Source: Tetrahymena elliotti 4EA
Taxonomy: Eukaryota; Ciliophora; Oligohymenophorea; Hymenostomatida; Tetrahymenidae
Direction: 5' to 3'
Assembly: GCA_000231825.2 (NCBI GenBank)
Contig: JH720377.1
Span: 224,762 to 288,761 of the forward strand
DNA: 64,000 nucleotides
Positions 27,401 to 41,971 of the stretch are shown in pieces (positions within the stretch are counted from its first letter, which is position 1; each line of letters starts with the position of its first letter). A program made the position numbers and the translations under genes. The notes under the pieces were generated by a model. It worked only from the letters and a program-made list of their open reading frames with translations. It had not been told where the DNA came from and ran no database searches.

Positions 27401-29284
27401 AAAACTCTTTAATATTTCTAAGATATTCTGTAGCTTAGTAGATAGTAGAAGTCAAAGCTAAAAATTTAGTATGATAATGAAATGGAGAAATATTAAGAAA
27501 ATATTTCAACTAAATTTGAGACTCAACTTGAAAAAGAAAGATTGATTATGAAAGAAAGAGAAACTTATTTTAGCAAGCAGATTTCTCTTCTTGAATAAAA
27601 AATATTAGAATAAAATACAAAAATACAAGAAGAAAAACAAAGAGCTTAATAAGAAATAAATTTGCTTGAAGAAAGAAACATAAGTGAGAAAATATAACTC
27701 AACAATGAAATTATTTAGCTGAAAAACTAATTGCTTAAAATAGAATCTAAACAAGCTCGCTCTGTAGAAAAAAGTTAAAAGAAATTAGAAATATTGAATT
27801 AAAATGCTCAAAAAAGCTAGGTTATGTATGCTAACATGATTTCTGATATGAAAAGTAAGTTACAAGAATCTGAAATAAAGGAGCTATTGGTACTAAATGA
27901 AACAAGAAGCACCATTCATAATATGAAAGCTCATTTACAATAAATAGAGATAGAGGATTCAAACGAGTTACTTGCTTAATCAACATCATCTAACTCATCT
28001 GTCTCTAAGTAAAATAATAAAAATACCTGTAATAATTCCAATGACAATTAGTATTCATTGTTGTAAACTTAAAGAACAGCTAGATAAATTCTTTAAAAAG
28101 AATACGAAAAAACAATGAAGAATAGCTAAAAACAGGAAATATAATCCAATAATTCATTGAGTAAGAGTAATAGTAAAATGAAACTCTCTAATTCACAAAA
28201 TAACATTTCTGCAAGGGGATAAAGTAAGAGCATGTAAGCAAATAATCTAGTTGATGGAATAAACTATACTTTAGGTTCTACTACTAAACATTAAATATCA
28301 CCTTAGCATCAAGGAACCCTTAAATTATCTACACTCTCTAACAGAAATAGATCATCCACTAATCATCACTCTCCATATGAATCTCCAAATTCAAGTTAGA
28401 ATGAATAATCTAAGAGATCAAAAAGCAAAAATTATTTAAAAAAATAAAATTCAAAGTTACTTCATGTTTCTAATAACTCACCATCTAAAAGGTAGCCCTA
28501 AGTAGAGGAAAGCAAATATTCTAATCGTTAGCTCAACAACCCAAGTATATTTTCAAACAATAAAGGTGAGAAACTAGTATAAAATGATTCTATTCAATAC
28601 TATTTTAATAATGGATTAAAGCAATAAAGTCCTTAGTTGAATTACCAAAGAAACGATTCATATAATAGTGATGTTGTTTCCCCATTTAAAATTTAAGAAA
28701 ATAATAGTAACACTTTTGTTTATTCTCCAGATTCTGCCCATAAATAAAATATGCAACCAAGTATGGATTAGATAAAAAATAGCTAAAAATCATAAGTAAA
28801 GAACTCTCGCCAAAACACTCCAACATACTTGTCTACCTTAGCTGAGAAATCTCTATAAGAATTAAAATTAGAAATACTTAAGTAAAAATAGAGACTTACT
28901 CTTTCTAGAAACAATTCTTAAGATATCCCTTCACCAATAAACAACCAAAATTCTTCTACTTTAATAGTTAAAATAGATACAAATAACTTACATAAATCTT
29001 AGCTTTAAAAATCCAAAATAGAAAATTAACATCATAGCTCATCATATAATGAACAAGAGGTAAGTAATAACAGCTACTCAAACTTATAAGGTAGTCTAAG
29101 TTAGAAATCATCAATACCTGTAAGAAAAAATCTTATGAATTTCACTCATTATAAGTTTGCTTCACCTTCTCCAAACAAAGCCATATTTGAAAAATAATAA
29201 AAATTACTTTAATCACAATCTTAGCCCCAAAGCTAAAGTTCAAAGTCAAAGCATGGATAACCTCTAGATATCTAAGATCTATGA
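24452..29284 (+). CDS. 1,567-residue coiled-coil protein
   Basis: Two exons (24452-24865, 24995-29284) give 138 plus 1,429 codons in perfect phase. Residues from about 60 to 1,200 are almost continuous Glu/Lys/Gln/Leu heptad sequence, for example QLLDKLAKLEGQLQEKQ and KSKYKQYKDMSRNF, typical of a long parallel coiled-coil rod. The last 350 residues or so are Ser/Asn/Gln-rich, presumably disordered, with many Lys-Ser and Ser-Pro sites. No motor head, CH domain, EF hand or membrane segment is visible. Reassigned Gln codons are very dense here, which would break the gene into tiny ORFs under the standard code. It is likely a structural protein of the cytoskeleton, basal body or cortex; I recognise no named family. 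Confidence 0.85.
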
Positions 29285-31275
29285 GAATAGAAAATTAAAA
29301 TAGAATTAACTCTAAAAAATATAACGAAAATATATCTTAATAACAAATATTTTATAATTTGAACAAATGAATAAACGAAATAAACAATTAATTTACATTT
29401 TTTAAAGTGTATTAGAATCTTTAAGTTAAGCAAAATTATTTTTATTTTTAATATATTTATGTTTGTATAGATAGAATTTATCAAAAATAATATTTTTCAC
29501 TCTAATTTTTTTATTCTATTATTTAATAAAATAAAATAATCAAAGTTGACTTAATCCTAAGCTAAAATAGAATTCACATATCTCCTTTTAATCTTTTTTT
29601 CTTTTTAGATTTATTGAAATAGTTTTATGCTAATTTTTATTTATTTTTGAAAACTTTTAAAAATTCTTCAATCAAAATATTAGTCCTCTAGCTAAAGTTT
29701 TAAGTTAAAATATGATAGCATCATGATATTTATAATCTTTAGGGATTAATAATTGAAATAATATTAAAATCGAATAAATGTAAAAAAGAATTTATGTATA
29801 TCTTAAATAAATAAATTCTTTAAAATTTTAATACATCAACAAGTAAAATAAAGATGATAAAATAGTATTAAAATTTTTTTATTCTTTTTTATTAATTTAG
29901 ATTTCCTAGATTAATCTATTAATTAAGATAAAATTATCTTTTTTATTTATTTCTGGGTTTATGGAATTCATTCATCAAAATTAATATTCTCCACAATATT
30001 TTTTTATTCCATTATTGAATAAAAGCTCGTCATCAAAACCACATAATTCATTTTAGTTAAACCTACTTCAATGGTAGTGGTTTTCTACCTTCTTTTTTTT
30101 TATGATTTTTATGTTTTAGCCTTCTATCTTCTTTCAACCTTTTTTATTTCCTTTCTTATCTTATCTGTTTTAATAAAGTCACAATTCTAGCCATCTTTAT
30201 TACCAGCACGCTTCTTATTTACTTTACTAGCCTCTTATCAACAATCAAAGAAATAGCTTTTATTATCATAAATTTTTCTACTCATTATTTTATTTCTTTG
30301 AAGACTCTTTATTTTATCTTAAACAATTTATTTATTTATTTTTGATATTATTTATCCTTTTTTAAACTTTTTTAAAGACAAATTCTTTAAAGAGCGTAAA
30401 ATTTTTTTATCTCAAAGATTAAATGAGAAATAAAATTTGCACAATAAAAATATCCCAGATAATTTGTGTTTTTAATTACTTGAATAGCTTTTTTTCTCCT
30501 AAGTTTGATAAAATCTTTTATTGAACTTTGGATTTAAACGGCTGACTAATTTTGAGAAAATAATTTTATTTTTTTCAATAAAAAATTTCTCCAGAACACA
30601 TGATGGACAATAAGAAATCTTCAAATAACTATTAAAATTATTGTTTAATTTTATAAGGTTTTTAGTGAAACTAATTTTGAATAAAATAATTAATATAAAC
30701 TCAAAATTTAAAAACAATATTTTAAATTAAACTCAATTTATAAATTAATTAAACCTCAATTTTACTTTTTTAAAAGAAAAAATTTAATTAATATAAAGAA
30801 ATAAAATTTTTAAAACTCAAAAATCAAAATTGAATTTTGTAACAATAAAAACAATTAAATAATTTATTTCATAGTTTTTTTTGGATTGAATAGTTTATGA
30901 TTTTTTATTTAAAATCAATATAATTATGGGGATTTACCATATTATTATTTTAATTTTACAGAATGTTTTATGAATATTTTATCTTGATTCTTTTACTTAT
31001 TTTGTTTTTGTATTTAATTCACAAATAATCTTTAAAAATATAAAAAATATTTTAAATCTAAAACAAAAAAATCAAATTTTATTTAAAGTATTTTTTGCTT
31101 AATAATTTTTATTTGTAATTAAGTAATTATAATGATGAAGGACTTTTATTTTATTGGTAAATAAAAATTAATTTTTCTACTACTATTAATAAAATTAAAG
31201 AAGCTTTTTTAGGTTAACAAAACAAAATAATATAGACAATTAATAGAAATATTTTCAAATTAATATAAAAAATAA
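29285..31275. other. AT-rich spacer with a diverged 50-bp duplicate
   Basis: This 2-kb spacer contains no exon-like frame. Two related segments of about 50 bp occur at 29490-29540 and 29973-30024; both pair an AATATT..TC..C core with a TTTTTTATTC.ATTATT.AATAAAA end. They look like a diverged duplication. Otherwise I see nothing. Confidence 0.4.
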
Positions 31276-31501
31276 AAAGCGGGACAGGGTTTGTGGAACG
31301 GTTTTCTACTGTGGTCAGTGGGACAGGTAACAAGGGGTCACTATGTCTCAATGCTACTTGTATACTACCGGGCACAGGAACCACTATCGCATTACGGGGT
31401 ACCACTGTGGAACATTACGATTGGAAACGAACCGGGTACAACTATGCCAGCGATTGCATAACCAGAGCCAATCGCCTAAAAGTAATTAAGAACCAGGCTT
31501 T
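31276..31501. ncRNA. GC-rich island, candidate structured RNA gene
   Basis: About 226 bp near half G+C sit abruptly in flanks of roughly 15-20 percent. Pairings seen directly are: AAAGC 31276-31280 with GCTTT 31497-31501, closing the island; TGGGACA 31319-31325 with TGTCTCA 31344-31350 (one G-U); CGATTGG 31418-31424 with CCAATCG 31468-31474; and inside that TATGC 31443-31447 with GCATA 31456-31460, stacked near GGT/ACC. In AT-rich genomes such islands are commonly RNA genes. On the minus strand a B-box-like GGTTCGTTTCC (31433-31423) and a T5 run just past the island (31275-31271) suggest RNA polymerase III, so minus is the likelier sense. I could not match it to tRNA, SRP, RNase P/MRP, telomerase or spliceosomal RNA. 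A foreign insert or SINE-like element remains possible. Both strands also have short fortuitous ORFs. Confidence 0.45.
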
Positions 31502-31976
31502 ATAAATGTATTAATTAGGTAAATTTATTTTTTATGGGTTTATTAAAAATTTATTATAATTTTTCATTAGAATGGTATAGTTAATTGCTGGGGTTTATAT
31601 ATTTATCAACAATCAAATTATTTAATTCATAATATTTATTCATTATCTTATCTATTTTATTTTTGAATTTTAATGTATTTATGAAAAATAAGCTAAATAC
31701 TTTCAAACATTAAAAAAGTTAAGCTTTTTAATCTTTTTTTGATTTTATTCAAATATTCAATTGAAAAAGACAGAAAAATTATTGGTTTGAAACAAAAATG
31801 CATTTTATTTGTTTGAATTAAAAAATAAATGAAGAAGAATTTTGTAATTTGAAGTAAAATAGAATTGATATTAATATAAAGTAAATCTTTAAATTGATAT
31901 TTAACAAGTGTAAAATATAATATATAATATAACATTAATTAATTAGTATCAAAATTTTTTCTTGAATTAATATAAA
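31502..31976. other. AT-rich spacer, nothing seen
   Basis: Composition drops back to almost pure A/T immediately after the GC-rich island. No gene is supported up to the stop codon of the ADIP-like gene. Confidence 0.5.
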
Positions 31977-34133
31977 TCAATTATTATTCATATCTATTTT
32001 CTATTCACTATATAAAATGTTTTAGTTGCTTGGGAATAAAGGACTCTTATAGAAACTTCCGAATTGTTTTTAGGAACTTTAATTTAAGTAATTATTGTTA
32101 TGATGATTATTGCTGTTGTTATCTAAGTCTTATGGGTTACTAATTTTTAAGTCATCAAATACATTTAATGTGTTTTAAACAATATTATTAATGTTTTCTT
32201 TAAATGTTGAAGCATCTTTTTCTAACTCTAATCTTCTTTACTATTATAAAAATAACAATATTAATGTTTCAATTTATTCTAGTTGATAATTTATTTTACT
32301 TTCATGCTGCTTTTAGCATCACTTAATTTACTCACTGTTTGACTCATCATTATTTTTGTTTTTTCCTTTTATTTAATCAAATTTATTAAAAATATGATTA
32401 AAACAATTAATTATGATACCATTTCCATAGATTTTTCTTCCAAAAATCTTTTTTGTTCTGCCAAATAAGACTTAGCACTCTCAATTCTACATTTAATATT
32501 TTTTTAAATTAAAATCTTTTTTAATTGATTAAAACTCTTTACTCTTAATCATCCAAAACTTTGTTGAATCTGGAAACTTAGAAACTTGCTTCACTAATAT
32601 TATCAATATTTTTAGCTTTAACAATAGCCTTATTGATCAAAGTGTCTTGTGTCTCAATTACATATTTATAATTTTCTATTAAAATTTATTAAAAATAATC
32701 CAATAAAATAATAAAATTAAAATACTGAGGAGATTTTTAAGATTTTTTAAGCAGCCAATTTTTTCTATTTCCTTATCTTATTCTCCGTCAAAGTTTGCTT
32801 CATATTCCTTTTAAATATTATCTATTTTATTCATAAAATCCTTGAATCTTTTGATATTTTCAGCTAAAATATCTATAGCTTCCCTTCCAATCTATTGTAT
32901 TTTTAAAATATATTCATTATTAAAATCATTTATCTTTTATTATTAATTGTTAGTACTGGATCAACTGGCATAGCGAATAACTCTTTTTTAAAAGGAAGGA
33001 GATTTATGTCTCCAATTTCTGATTAGTTATCAATGTAATCCTCTCCTAACTCTATCTTTCTTCTTCTAATATAAATCTCTTTTCTGATAGTAAGCATATC
33101 TTATAACTCTTTATGTAAAGAAGACAAACTCTCTTTGAGGGTATCATTTTCTCTTAGCAACTTTTGTCTAATTTCTTCATTTTCTCTTGTTATCATCATA
33201 GAAAATTCATGATCAGCATTAGCAGCATAAATGTTAGGGCCAACTTTATCTAACTTGTTTGTCATTTCAAAGCTGTTTTAATAACTAATATTTTTTTCTT
33301 ACTAATATTTCTTGATTTAATCTTGTAATTATTTAATCATTGTATCCTTCTTTCTAAATTCATTATTAAACTAAGTTTCTCTATTGACTATTTTACTATA
33401 TTAAAGAGTTATTTCTCTAAGCTAAGAATTCAATTTTTCCTTTTCGTCTCTATAATCTCTTTCTTAGTTTTTAAGTTTTTGATTTACAACATCAAGTTCT
33501 GTTTGCAATTGCTTTTTAATTTATACTTCATGATTAATAAGCGTATTTTATATATAAAAATGTTACTTTATTCCTAATCTAAAGCTTTTCAATAGCATTA
33601 TGCATTTAAGCTATATCATTTTAATCACGTTTAGCTGTTTCATGATGAAGCTATCTGAATTCCAAATCTCTTTATCTTTGCTAAAGCAATGAACGAATTC
33701 TATTAAAATTAATAATATAGATAAATGTATTAAATAAATTTTTTATAAAATTATTTGATTTTTACGTATTGATTGCCTACTCAATATTATCATTTGATAC
33801 CTCAAAAAGATTTCCTATTCTAGCATAGCCATATGATTAAAGAGCATCATTTATTTATTTTAGATCATTTATAAGTTTTGCTCTTTTCATTTCTTCATCA
33901 AGTTCATATGCTATCATGTTAACTTGACTTTGAATTTAGTTTGCTTAAGAATTACCATTTATGTTAAGATAATTGCTTAGCTCATTGTTATTATTACTAT
34001 TAATGCTAAAATTATTATTTCCTGTTCCATTTGAACTTGATGAATTCATATTATTGATATCTTAAAATGAGAAATTTCCAGCTTTATATTCACCTTAAGC
34101 TAGAAATTAACCACTGTTAAAATTATTGCTCAT
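31977..34133 (-). CDS. ADIP/SSX2IP-like coiled-coil protein
   Basis: Several exons encode roughly 600 residues. An Asn/Ser-rich N-terminus is followed by a segment around residues 80-150 (INDALQSYGYARIGNLFEV, then IRSLLQQRQRDLEFRQLHHE) that resembles the start of the afadin/alpha-actinin-binding (ADIP) domain. In animals this reads as 'INQEL..LGF..L...' followed by 'LL.R.RR....'. Long coiled coil follows (TKRENEEIRQKLLRENDTL-like), then a basic region (IYIRRRKIELGEDY), more helical sequence and an Asn/His-rich tail. In vertebrates SSX2IP sits at centriolar satellites and junctions and supports cilium formation, so a basal-body role is plausible but inferred. The domain match is moderate. The start is the first in-frame ATG after an AT-rich leader; inner intron borders are approximate. 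Confidence 0.6.
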
Positions 34134-35153
34134 ATTGATGCTAAAAACTTAGAGAAAATTATTATATTCTAGCTAATTTTGTTTGTGTATTAAGAAATAA
34201 TTATTTAATAATTAAAAACTAGATATTTTAATGAGAGCTATTATCACCTAAAATTGGTAAAAAAAATTTGAAATTTTTGAAGTTTATAAATGTTTTAAGA
34301 GCCTAAATTGAAATCAAATATTTTGATTGCGCCTCTATGAAACAGCAATAAAATTTTTGTTTATAATTTCAACAAATATTTAAATTTTAACTCAAAAAAA
34401 ATAATTTTAATTAAAAATAAATTAATCCTATTTTTTATAATTTAGAAGGACTAAATGATATTTATTTTACATTTGATTCTTAATATAAATTTGAACTGAA
34501 AAGATTAACGAATATTTCTAATTAATATGTGGATGTTTAAAAAAATTGATTTTTGAATTTTTAATACAAATTAGAGACTTGCTCGATCTATAATATTAGT
34601 TCATTCAAAGTAAATTAGGATCAATAAAAATTTGCATTATTTTAATTTTTTATATTCAAAAAAGAAGATATTTATTTGATTATAATAAATTTGCATTATT
34701 TTTTGCTAACTAAATTTCAATTTAATATCTTAAGAGTGTTTGTTTTTTTGATTGTTTTTGCAAATAACGATTTGAAGAATATAATGATTTGTATGCAAAT
34801 AACTTGCATTGATCATACACATTAAAAAAATCATAATTCTTTTGATTTGTTTGATGTTTAACTACAAATTCGAAATATTAGAGGATTCAAATTAAAACAA
34901 ATTTCATTCAAAAATTAAATAAATTACTTTTTTATATTTTTTATCTTGAATTTTGGAATATAAAGAAACAACAAATTTTTTATCAATTAAATACCAAGCA
35001 AAATAATTAAAAAAAGGTATAAAGTTTTAGCCTGTACAGGAAAAGAATATTTATTCAATATCAATTTGCTAGTACTTGCAGGTAGATTTAAAAGATAACC
35101 ACTGCCAACTTTTTGTTTGTAAAATTATTCTCTTATCTTTGAAATAAAGTAAA
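34134..35153. promoter_or_regulatory. divergent intergenic region
   Basis: This 1-kb A/T-rich spacer lies between divergent genes and presumably contains both promoters. No other feature was seen. Confidence 0.4.
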
Positions 35154-38100
35154 ATGGAGGTTTAAGCATTTAAAATGAGAGTTTCTTAGGATAATAAAGT
35201 TAGAGATTCATTTGCCCCAGAATATCATCTAAGACAAAACAGTAATAATACTACTCGTTTAAATGATGACGGCAATGATTCTGGTATAAATGATCATCTT
35301 ACTTCTGCTCGCTTTAATTTCCCAGAAGAAATAGAAGATTAGAATGCAAATGATCAAAACTAAATCAATCATGAAAATTAAAATTTACCAAATACTCAAT
35401 AATAAAGCTTCTAAATGTAAAAGCAGTAGCACTTAACAGCTTACCAAAAAAAGAATTTAGAATTAAATGATTATAGCAGTAATGGTAAGCATAACTTAAA
35501 TAGTAATGGTAACTACAACACATAAAGAACAAACCAATCAAATTAAACTCTCAGTGAATCAAATACTGTTGTTAAAGAAAAATAACCTGAAGAATTACTA
35601 GCAAATGAAGAGGAAGAATGTGATGGAGAGCACTTTTAGAATGGAAATTAAGCTGCTAACTAGTACGACAAGTATTAGTAATAAAACCACTATAATTAGC
35701 TAGTACTTCACCACTAATAGATATAATAAAAACAGCTCTATCAAAAGTAAAATGGCCATCTGAACTGTGCTCCTTAGTAAAAGAGATTGTAATATGACGT
35801 TTAAAACAATTAGCAATAAGGAGAAGAACTAGTAGAATAGCATTACATACACAACTAAAGCTAAAACAGCATGAATTAAGTTGATATCGATTTTTTAGGG
35901 GAAGAGAATTAAATTGCTATTTAATAATCCATAGGTAACTCAGGATACTCTAGACAGATTACTCATTCTTAAAATCAAAACAAGTACCAAAATTAGCTTC
36001 TATAAAAATAATAGTAGAATATCATGAATTAATAAGTTAAGAGATAAATTTCTAATAATAATTCTATGTAATAAAGTTTTGGAATGTTCAATTAGTATGA
36101 TTAAAATCAACAACAGTAATAACAATAATAACTCTTATAATTCAAATAAAATAAAAATGTATACTAACAACCTAATGGAGGATAGTTTTTTAATCATGGA
36201 GAAGTAGATGAATGCGAATAATATGATTATGAATAAGGCCATTTATAAGATTACAATAATGATCCTTACCTATAAAATGGATAGTACTTGAGTAATCTTT
36301 AGCAAAAGTAGTAGAATTACAATAATGCTTTATAATTATAGTATAACTAAAAAATTTATTAATATCCTACATAATAAATTAATCATAATAATTCAATTTT
36401 GAATTAATAAAAATAACAACAACTAACAGCTCTTTAATAATTAAAATAATCTAATCAAGAAAATTTAAATTACGGTAGTTAAAGCTTAAATGGTAAAATA
36501 TAAGCAGGGTAAGGCATAAAAAACTATATGCATAAAAGGAATGCATCTTAACTAAACTATTCTTAAAGATAATGCCATACTTATTCTGATGACGAAGTTT
36601 TAACTCTCACACAAGGTGAAGAAGATGATAGACATATCTTGTTGTAAGATAATTAAGAAAAAGTATAGAATTAATTGAGTAGCTCTAGAAGTAGTAATAA
36701 CAATAACTAGTAAAATAAGATCGGTTTTAATGCACAAGGCTCTTATCATGGTTGCTATTCATTATCAAATCCTAATCTTCAAAAAATTGATAAACAAACA
36801 ATTGATGAACATTCCAACAATACTTCTAATAACGAAGAAGGTATTGTAAATATTTCTTCAATTAAAAAGAATGTAATCACTAATCAAAATACTCCCTCTC
36901 ATGCTAATTATCAAAATTTAACCTCCCCTATTCCTCTAAAAGAAAGCAATAATATTAATAATTAACAATCTAACATAAAGAGCTAATTTGATCAAAATTA
37001 AGGAATCAACTACTATCAAAAAAGTATTGTCAACTAAAACACAAACCAATAATCTCGTAAAAATAATTTTATAGAAGACAAAGAAAATCAAACTCCTCAC
37101 AACTCTTTATCAGTTAACAAAAATTAAAGAGAGAATTCAGCTAATTTCTAAAAAGGTTATGGGACACTAAATAAAAATTAGAACAGCTTATCTCCACTTT
37201 CTGTCACTCCATATAATTAAAGTTTATAAAATTCTTGCAATTAATCCTATTTAAAAGGTGATAAAGATGAAAAATTAAAGCTGAATAATTAAAAATAAAA
37301 ATTAGACATTTCAGCAGATGAAAACATTTAAGACACTTCTTACAGTATGTTTTTACCTGGTGCAAACTATTTAGATGAAGAATTATACTTACAAAACAAC
37401 TCAATGATAAAATAAAATAGTAAAAATTGGAAAAACAATCAAAATGTTAACCAAAAACCTTATCACCAAAATTAATAACAGAAATAGCATTAGCAGTAAA
37501 ATCCTAGCTAAAGCCAAGACACTTCCCAAAGATTTACTGAAGAGCAATTAGATTGCAGTTAGCTTAATATAAAAGACTTATAAGATGGATATTACTGTGA
37601 AGCTTAAGATAAGATTAGTAGTTATTATTAGGATGAGTAAAACAGAAAAATATCATAAACAAAAATATAAAATTAATCTTTAATCACTTCAAAGATAGAA
37701 AATAATTCTTCGTTAAATAAGAAGCCTGTGATTAACTCAACAGCAGCCAATAAATCATCTTAAAATAAAAATATTAATAAGACCACTAATTCTACATCAG
37801 CAACATAATCTACATCAATAACTTTTTAGACTTAAGGTTTTCCAAGAGATTCTATTGGAAGTAAAGAAAATATTTATAATATATAAAATTTAACTTCTGA
37901 AGGGAAAAATTTGAACACTTAAGAAAATAAATCTAAAAGCTAATTAAATAACTAAAAAAAATTAAATACTGAAGGAGATTTAGAACATATTGACTTCGAT
38001 TAGGCAGTTGAACAATAGGTAATTTCAAATCAGGCTAATAACCACGAGATTAATTAAAGAGCTATAAAAGCAGTAGCTTCAAATGAAAATAAATAGAAAA

Positions 38101-40109
38101 TGAAAACAATTGGCAGCAGAAGCAACAGTCAAGAAAGCTAAAATGAAAATGATGGTAGTAAACTTGAATTAGATAAGTCAAGATAGATCTTTTAAGATCA
38201 ACATAAAGAATATAAAAAAATATACGATATACTTAATTATGAGAGAAATAAAAATGAAGCTTAAGAAAAATTGATTCGTTAAAAATCATAGATGGTATTC
38301 GACTATTAAAAAGTAATAGAGTAGATTAGAAAGGAAAATGAACAACTCAAACAAGAAAGAGAAGAAAAAAATATCACTATCCTTTCTTAAAAGAAATATA
38401 TTCAAGAGTTAGAAGAACAATAAAAAAACAATAAGGAATAAGAATTAAATGAAGAACTCATGCAAGAGAATGAAAAGTTGAATGAATAATATAAAAATTT
38501 ATAAAATGAATACAAGGAGTTTTTGGATTAAAACATTCAGCTTATCAATGAAAATAAATAATTAATCAAGTATAATAATGAACTAGAAAATAGCTTGAAT
38601 GAATTATAATCAAAGCATATTGTCTTAGACGAATCTGTTTAAATGTCTTTTTAAAATTAAATTAGTTAATTGTAACTTGAAATTGAAAAAATTACAGCAA
38701 CAAAAGACTAAGAAATAGAATCACTTAAAAAATCCATCTTTGAAATATCTACATAAAGCTAATAATATCATGGAAGAAAATACAGTATTCATTCTTAAGA
38801 TTAATAATAAGCATAATTAGCAAAAAAATTAGAGAAAGGAACATCATCTGAGTCTATGAATATTTCTTCAGCCATGACTGATAATTCTTTCTCCTAATCA
38901 TTCCATGGTCATCCTCCTCGTAAATAATAAAACTCACTTCATATTAAGAACTAATAAAGTAATGTTTAACCTTCTCATAACATCTCAAGTAATTCACATA
39001 AAAATTCCAATTCTAATAACTATAATACAATTTATTCTCATGCTAGCTAAGATGAATCTAATCTCTATTACCAATCTTAAAATTTATAAAACTATCGTAG
39101 AGCTAGATCTTCAAGTCTTTCATCAAAAGGATTAGATTAGTCACTACAAAATTCATATTATGTTCAAAATAATAATAATATCTCTTAGTCTTAATCTAAT
39201 CATCATCATAGTGGATCATTTTCTTAAAGTAGTTAGAGTATACATTCCAATCAAAATAATTCCCATATTAATCCATCATAATCAAGTGGTATTTCTTAGT
39301 AATAGAATTAAATAGTTAATTCATTTTCTGTTTCAGAACTATTAAGGTTGCTATCATTGAGTTCTGAGTAAGAAATATTACAGAAGGTTAAAGATATTTA
39401 AGAATATAACACAAACACAAAGAAATTTATAAATTGTATAATAGACATGATATAAAAATGTGCTCCTCAAGGTTACTTTACAAATAAAAAACCTGATTTG
39501 AAGCAATGCTGGAATATTTTGAAGAAAATAATGGATAAATATCTTGTGTTAAAAGTGAATATGATCAAGGATCAAGTTGACTCAGAATTAATAATTAAAA
39601 TATAATCATATCTCTAAACAAATGAAAAAGAGTAAATCATTGAAAAAATAACAAATCTTTAATCAGAAAATTAAAAACTCACTAGAATAATTATTCTAGT
39701 CAAGAAAACATTTAATTTAGAATGGGCTAAATCCCATTACGAGTTGGAAAAAGCTTTAGAAAATGAATGTGATTAGCAAATTGCTTAAACTAGCAAAAGC
39801 TTTAGTGGTCTCAAATAGGATAATTTACCTTCACATTCTTCCCAAATTACATTTAATGGTTATAGTTAACTCTCTTCTGCTCATCAGATAAATTCTAAAG
39901 GTTCTGTTTCTAATTTATAAAATATTAATAATATCAATTCTTAAATATCTCATTTCAGAGGAATGCATAAAAAAGAAGCTATTAATAATTAAGATCATAA
40001 CTAATAATAACTATTAAATCAATAATAATTATATGGATCAGCAGCCTCTTCCTAAAGAATTGATTCTGCCAACTCTAACCACATTGTACACCATAACCTC
40101 CTAATTTGA
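35154..40109 (+). CDS. 1,651-residue Q/N-rich protein with central coiled coil
   Basis: One uninterrupted exon of 1,652 codons runs from ATG to TGA, with frame checked at the start, at 37977 and at the end. Residues 1-900 or so are strongly Gln/Asn-rich with many poly-Q runs, prion-like in composition. About residues 1,000-1,200 form a coiled coil (ILNYERNKNEAQEKLIRQK, ENEKLNEQYKNLQNEYKEF). A Ser/His/Asn-rich stretch follows, then a compact helical region at about 1,390-1,530 (SVSELLRLLSLSSEQEILQ, FINCIIDMIQKCAPQGYF) that could be a folded domain, and a Gln/Ser-rich tail. An alternative start is the second Met, at residue 8. No known domain is recognised. It could act in condensates, cortex or RNA granules, but this is only inference from composition. 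Confidence 0.8.
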
Positions 40110-40615
40110 GCTAATAAAACATAAATATATTGTATATAAATCTCAAAGAAACTTTACTTAAAATAATTAATTTTTCTAAAATAAGTATTAATCAAATAAT
40201 TCTATAAAAAATTTAAAAATATATGTATTATCACTTATGATTAAAAACTTTAATTCAAATATATTCTTAATTCTTTAAAAGTTTAATTAAATTATTCATT
40301 TAATAGAAGAAGAAAAACGTTTACACTAACTACAAGGAAGATTTTTTTCATTTTAAAATTATTAAAACTCAACAAAAAATTATTGTAAAATATTATTTTC
40401 TTATCAAATTGTTATTTACTTTTAAAGATTTCTAAAAATAAATAAAACATAATGGTGTCTTTAAAAATTAATAACTAAAAAATTAAATAAAATGATCAAT
40501 TTAAAATAATTTTAAATTTTATAAATTGGAAAAACAAGCCAAATAAATATTTGAGAGATTATTACTTTTTTCAAATTACAATAATATTAAAAAATTTATT
40601 TTATAATATATTATA
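40110..40615. other. convergent spacer, nothing seen
   Basis: This A/T-rich spacer of about 500 bp lies between the 3' ends of convergent genes and presumably carries both polyadenylation regions. No other feature was seen. Confidence 0.5.

Positions 40616-41971
<1,356 letters not shown>

Noticed and set aside
31276..31501. Identification of the GC-rich island as SRP RNA, because of a GGAAACGAACC segment
   Set aside because: The segment resembles the helix-8 GGAA region, but the conserved AGCA side and the required local stem are missing. The same bases pair elsewhere (CGATTGG with CCAATCG).
31293..31505. 70-codon ORF, and the opposing 63-codon ORF, in the GC-rich island
   Set aside because: Both are short, lie on opposite strands, show no recognisable domain and are expected by chance where G+C is high. 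The complementary arms argue for RNA structure instead.
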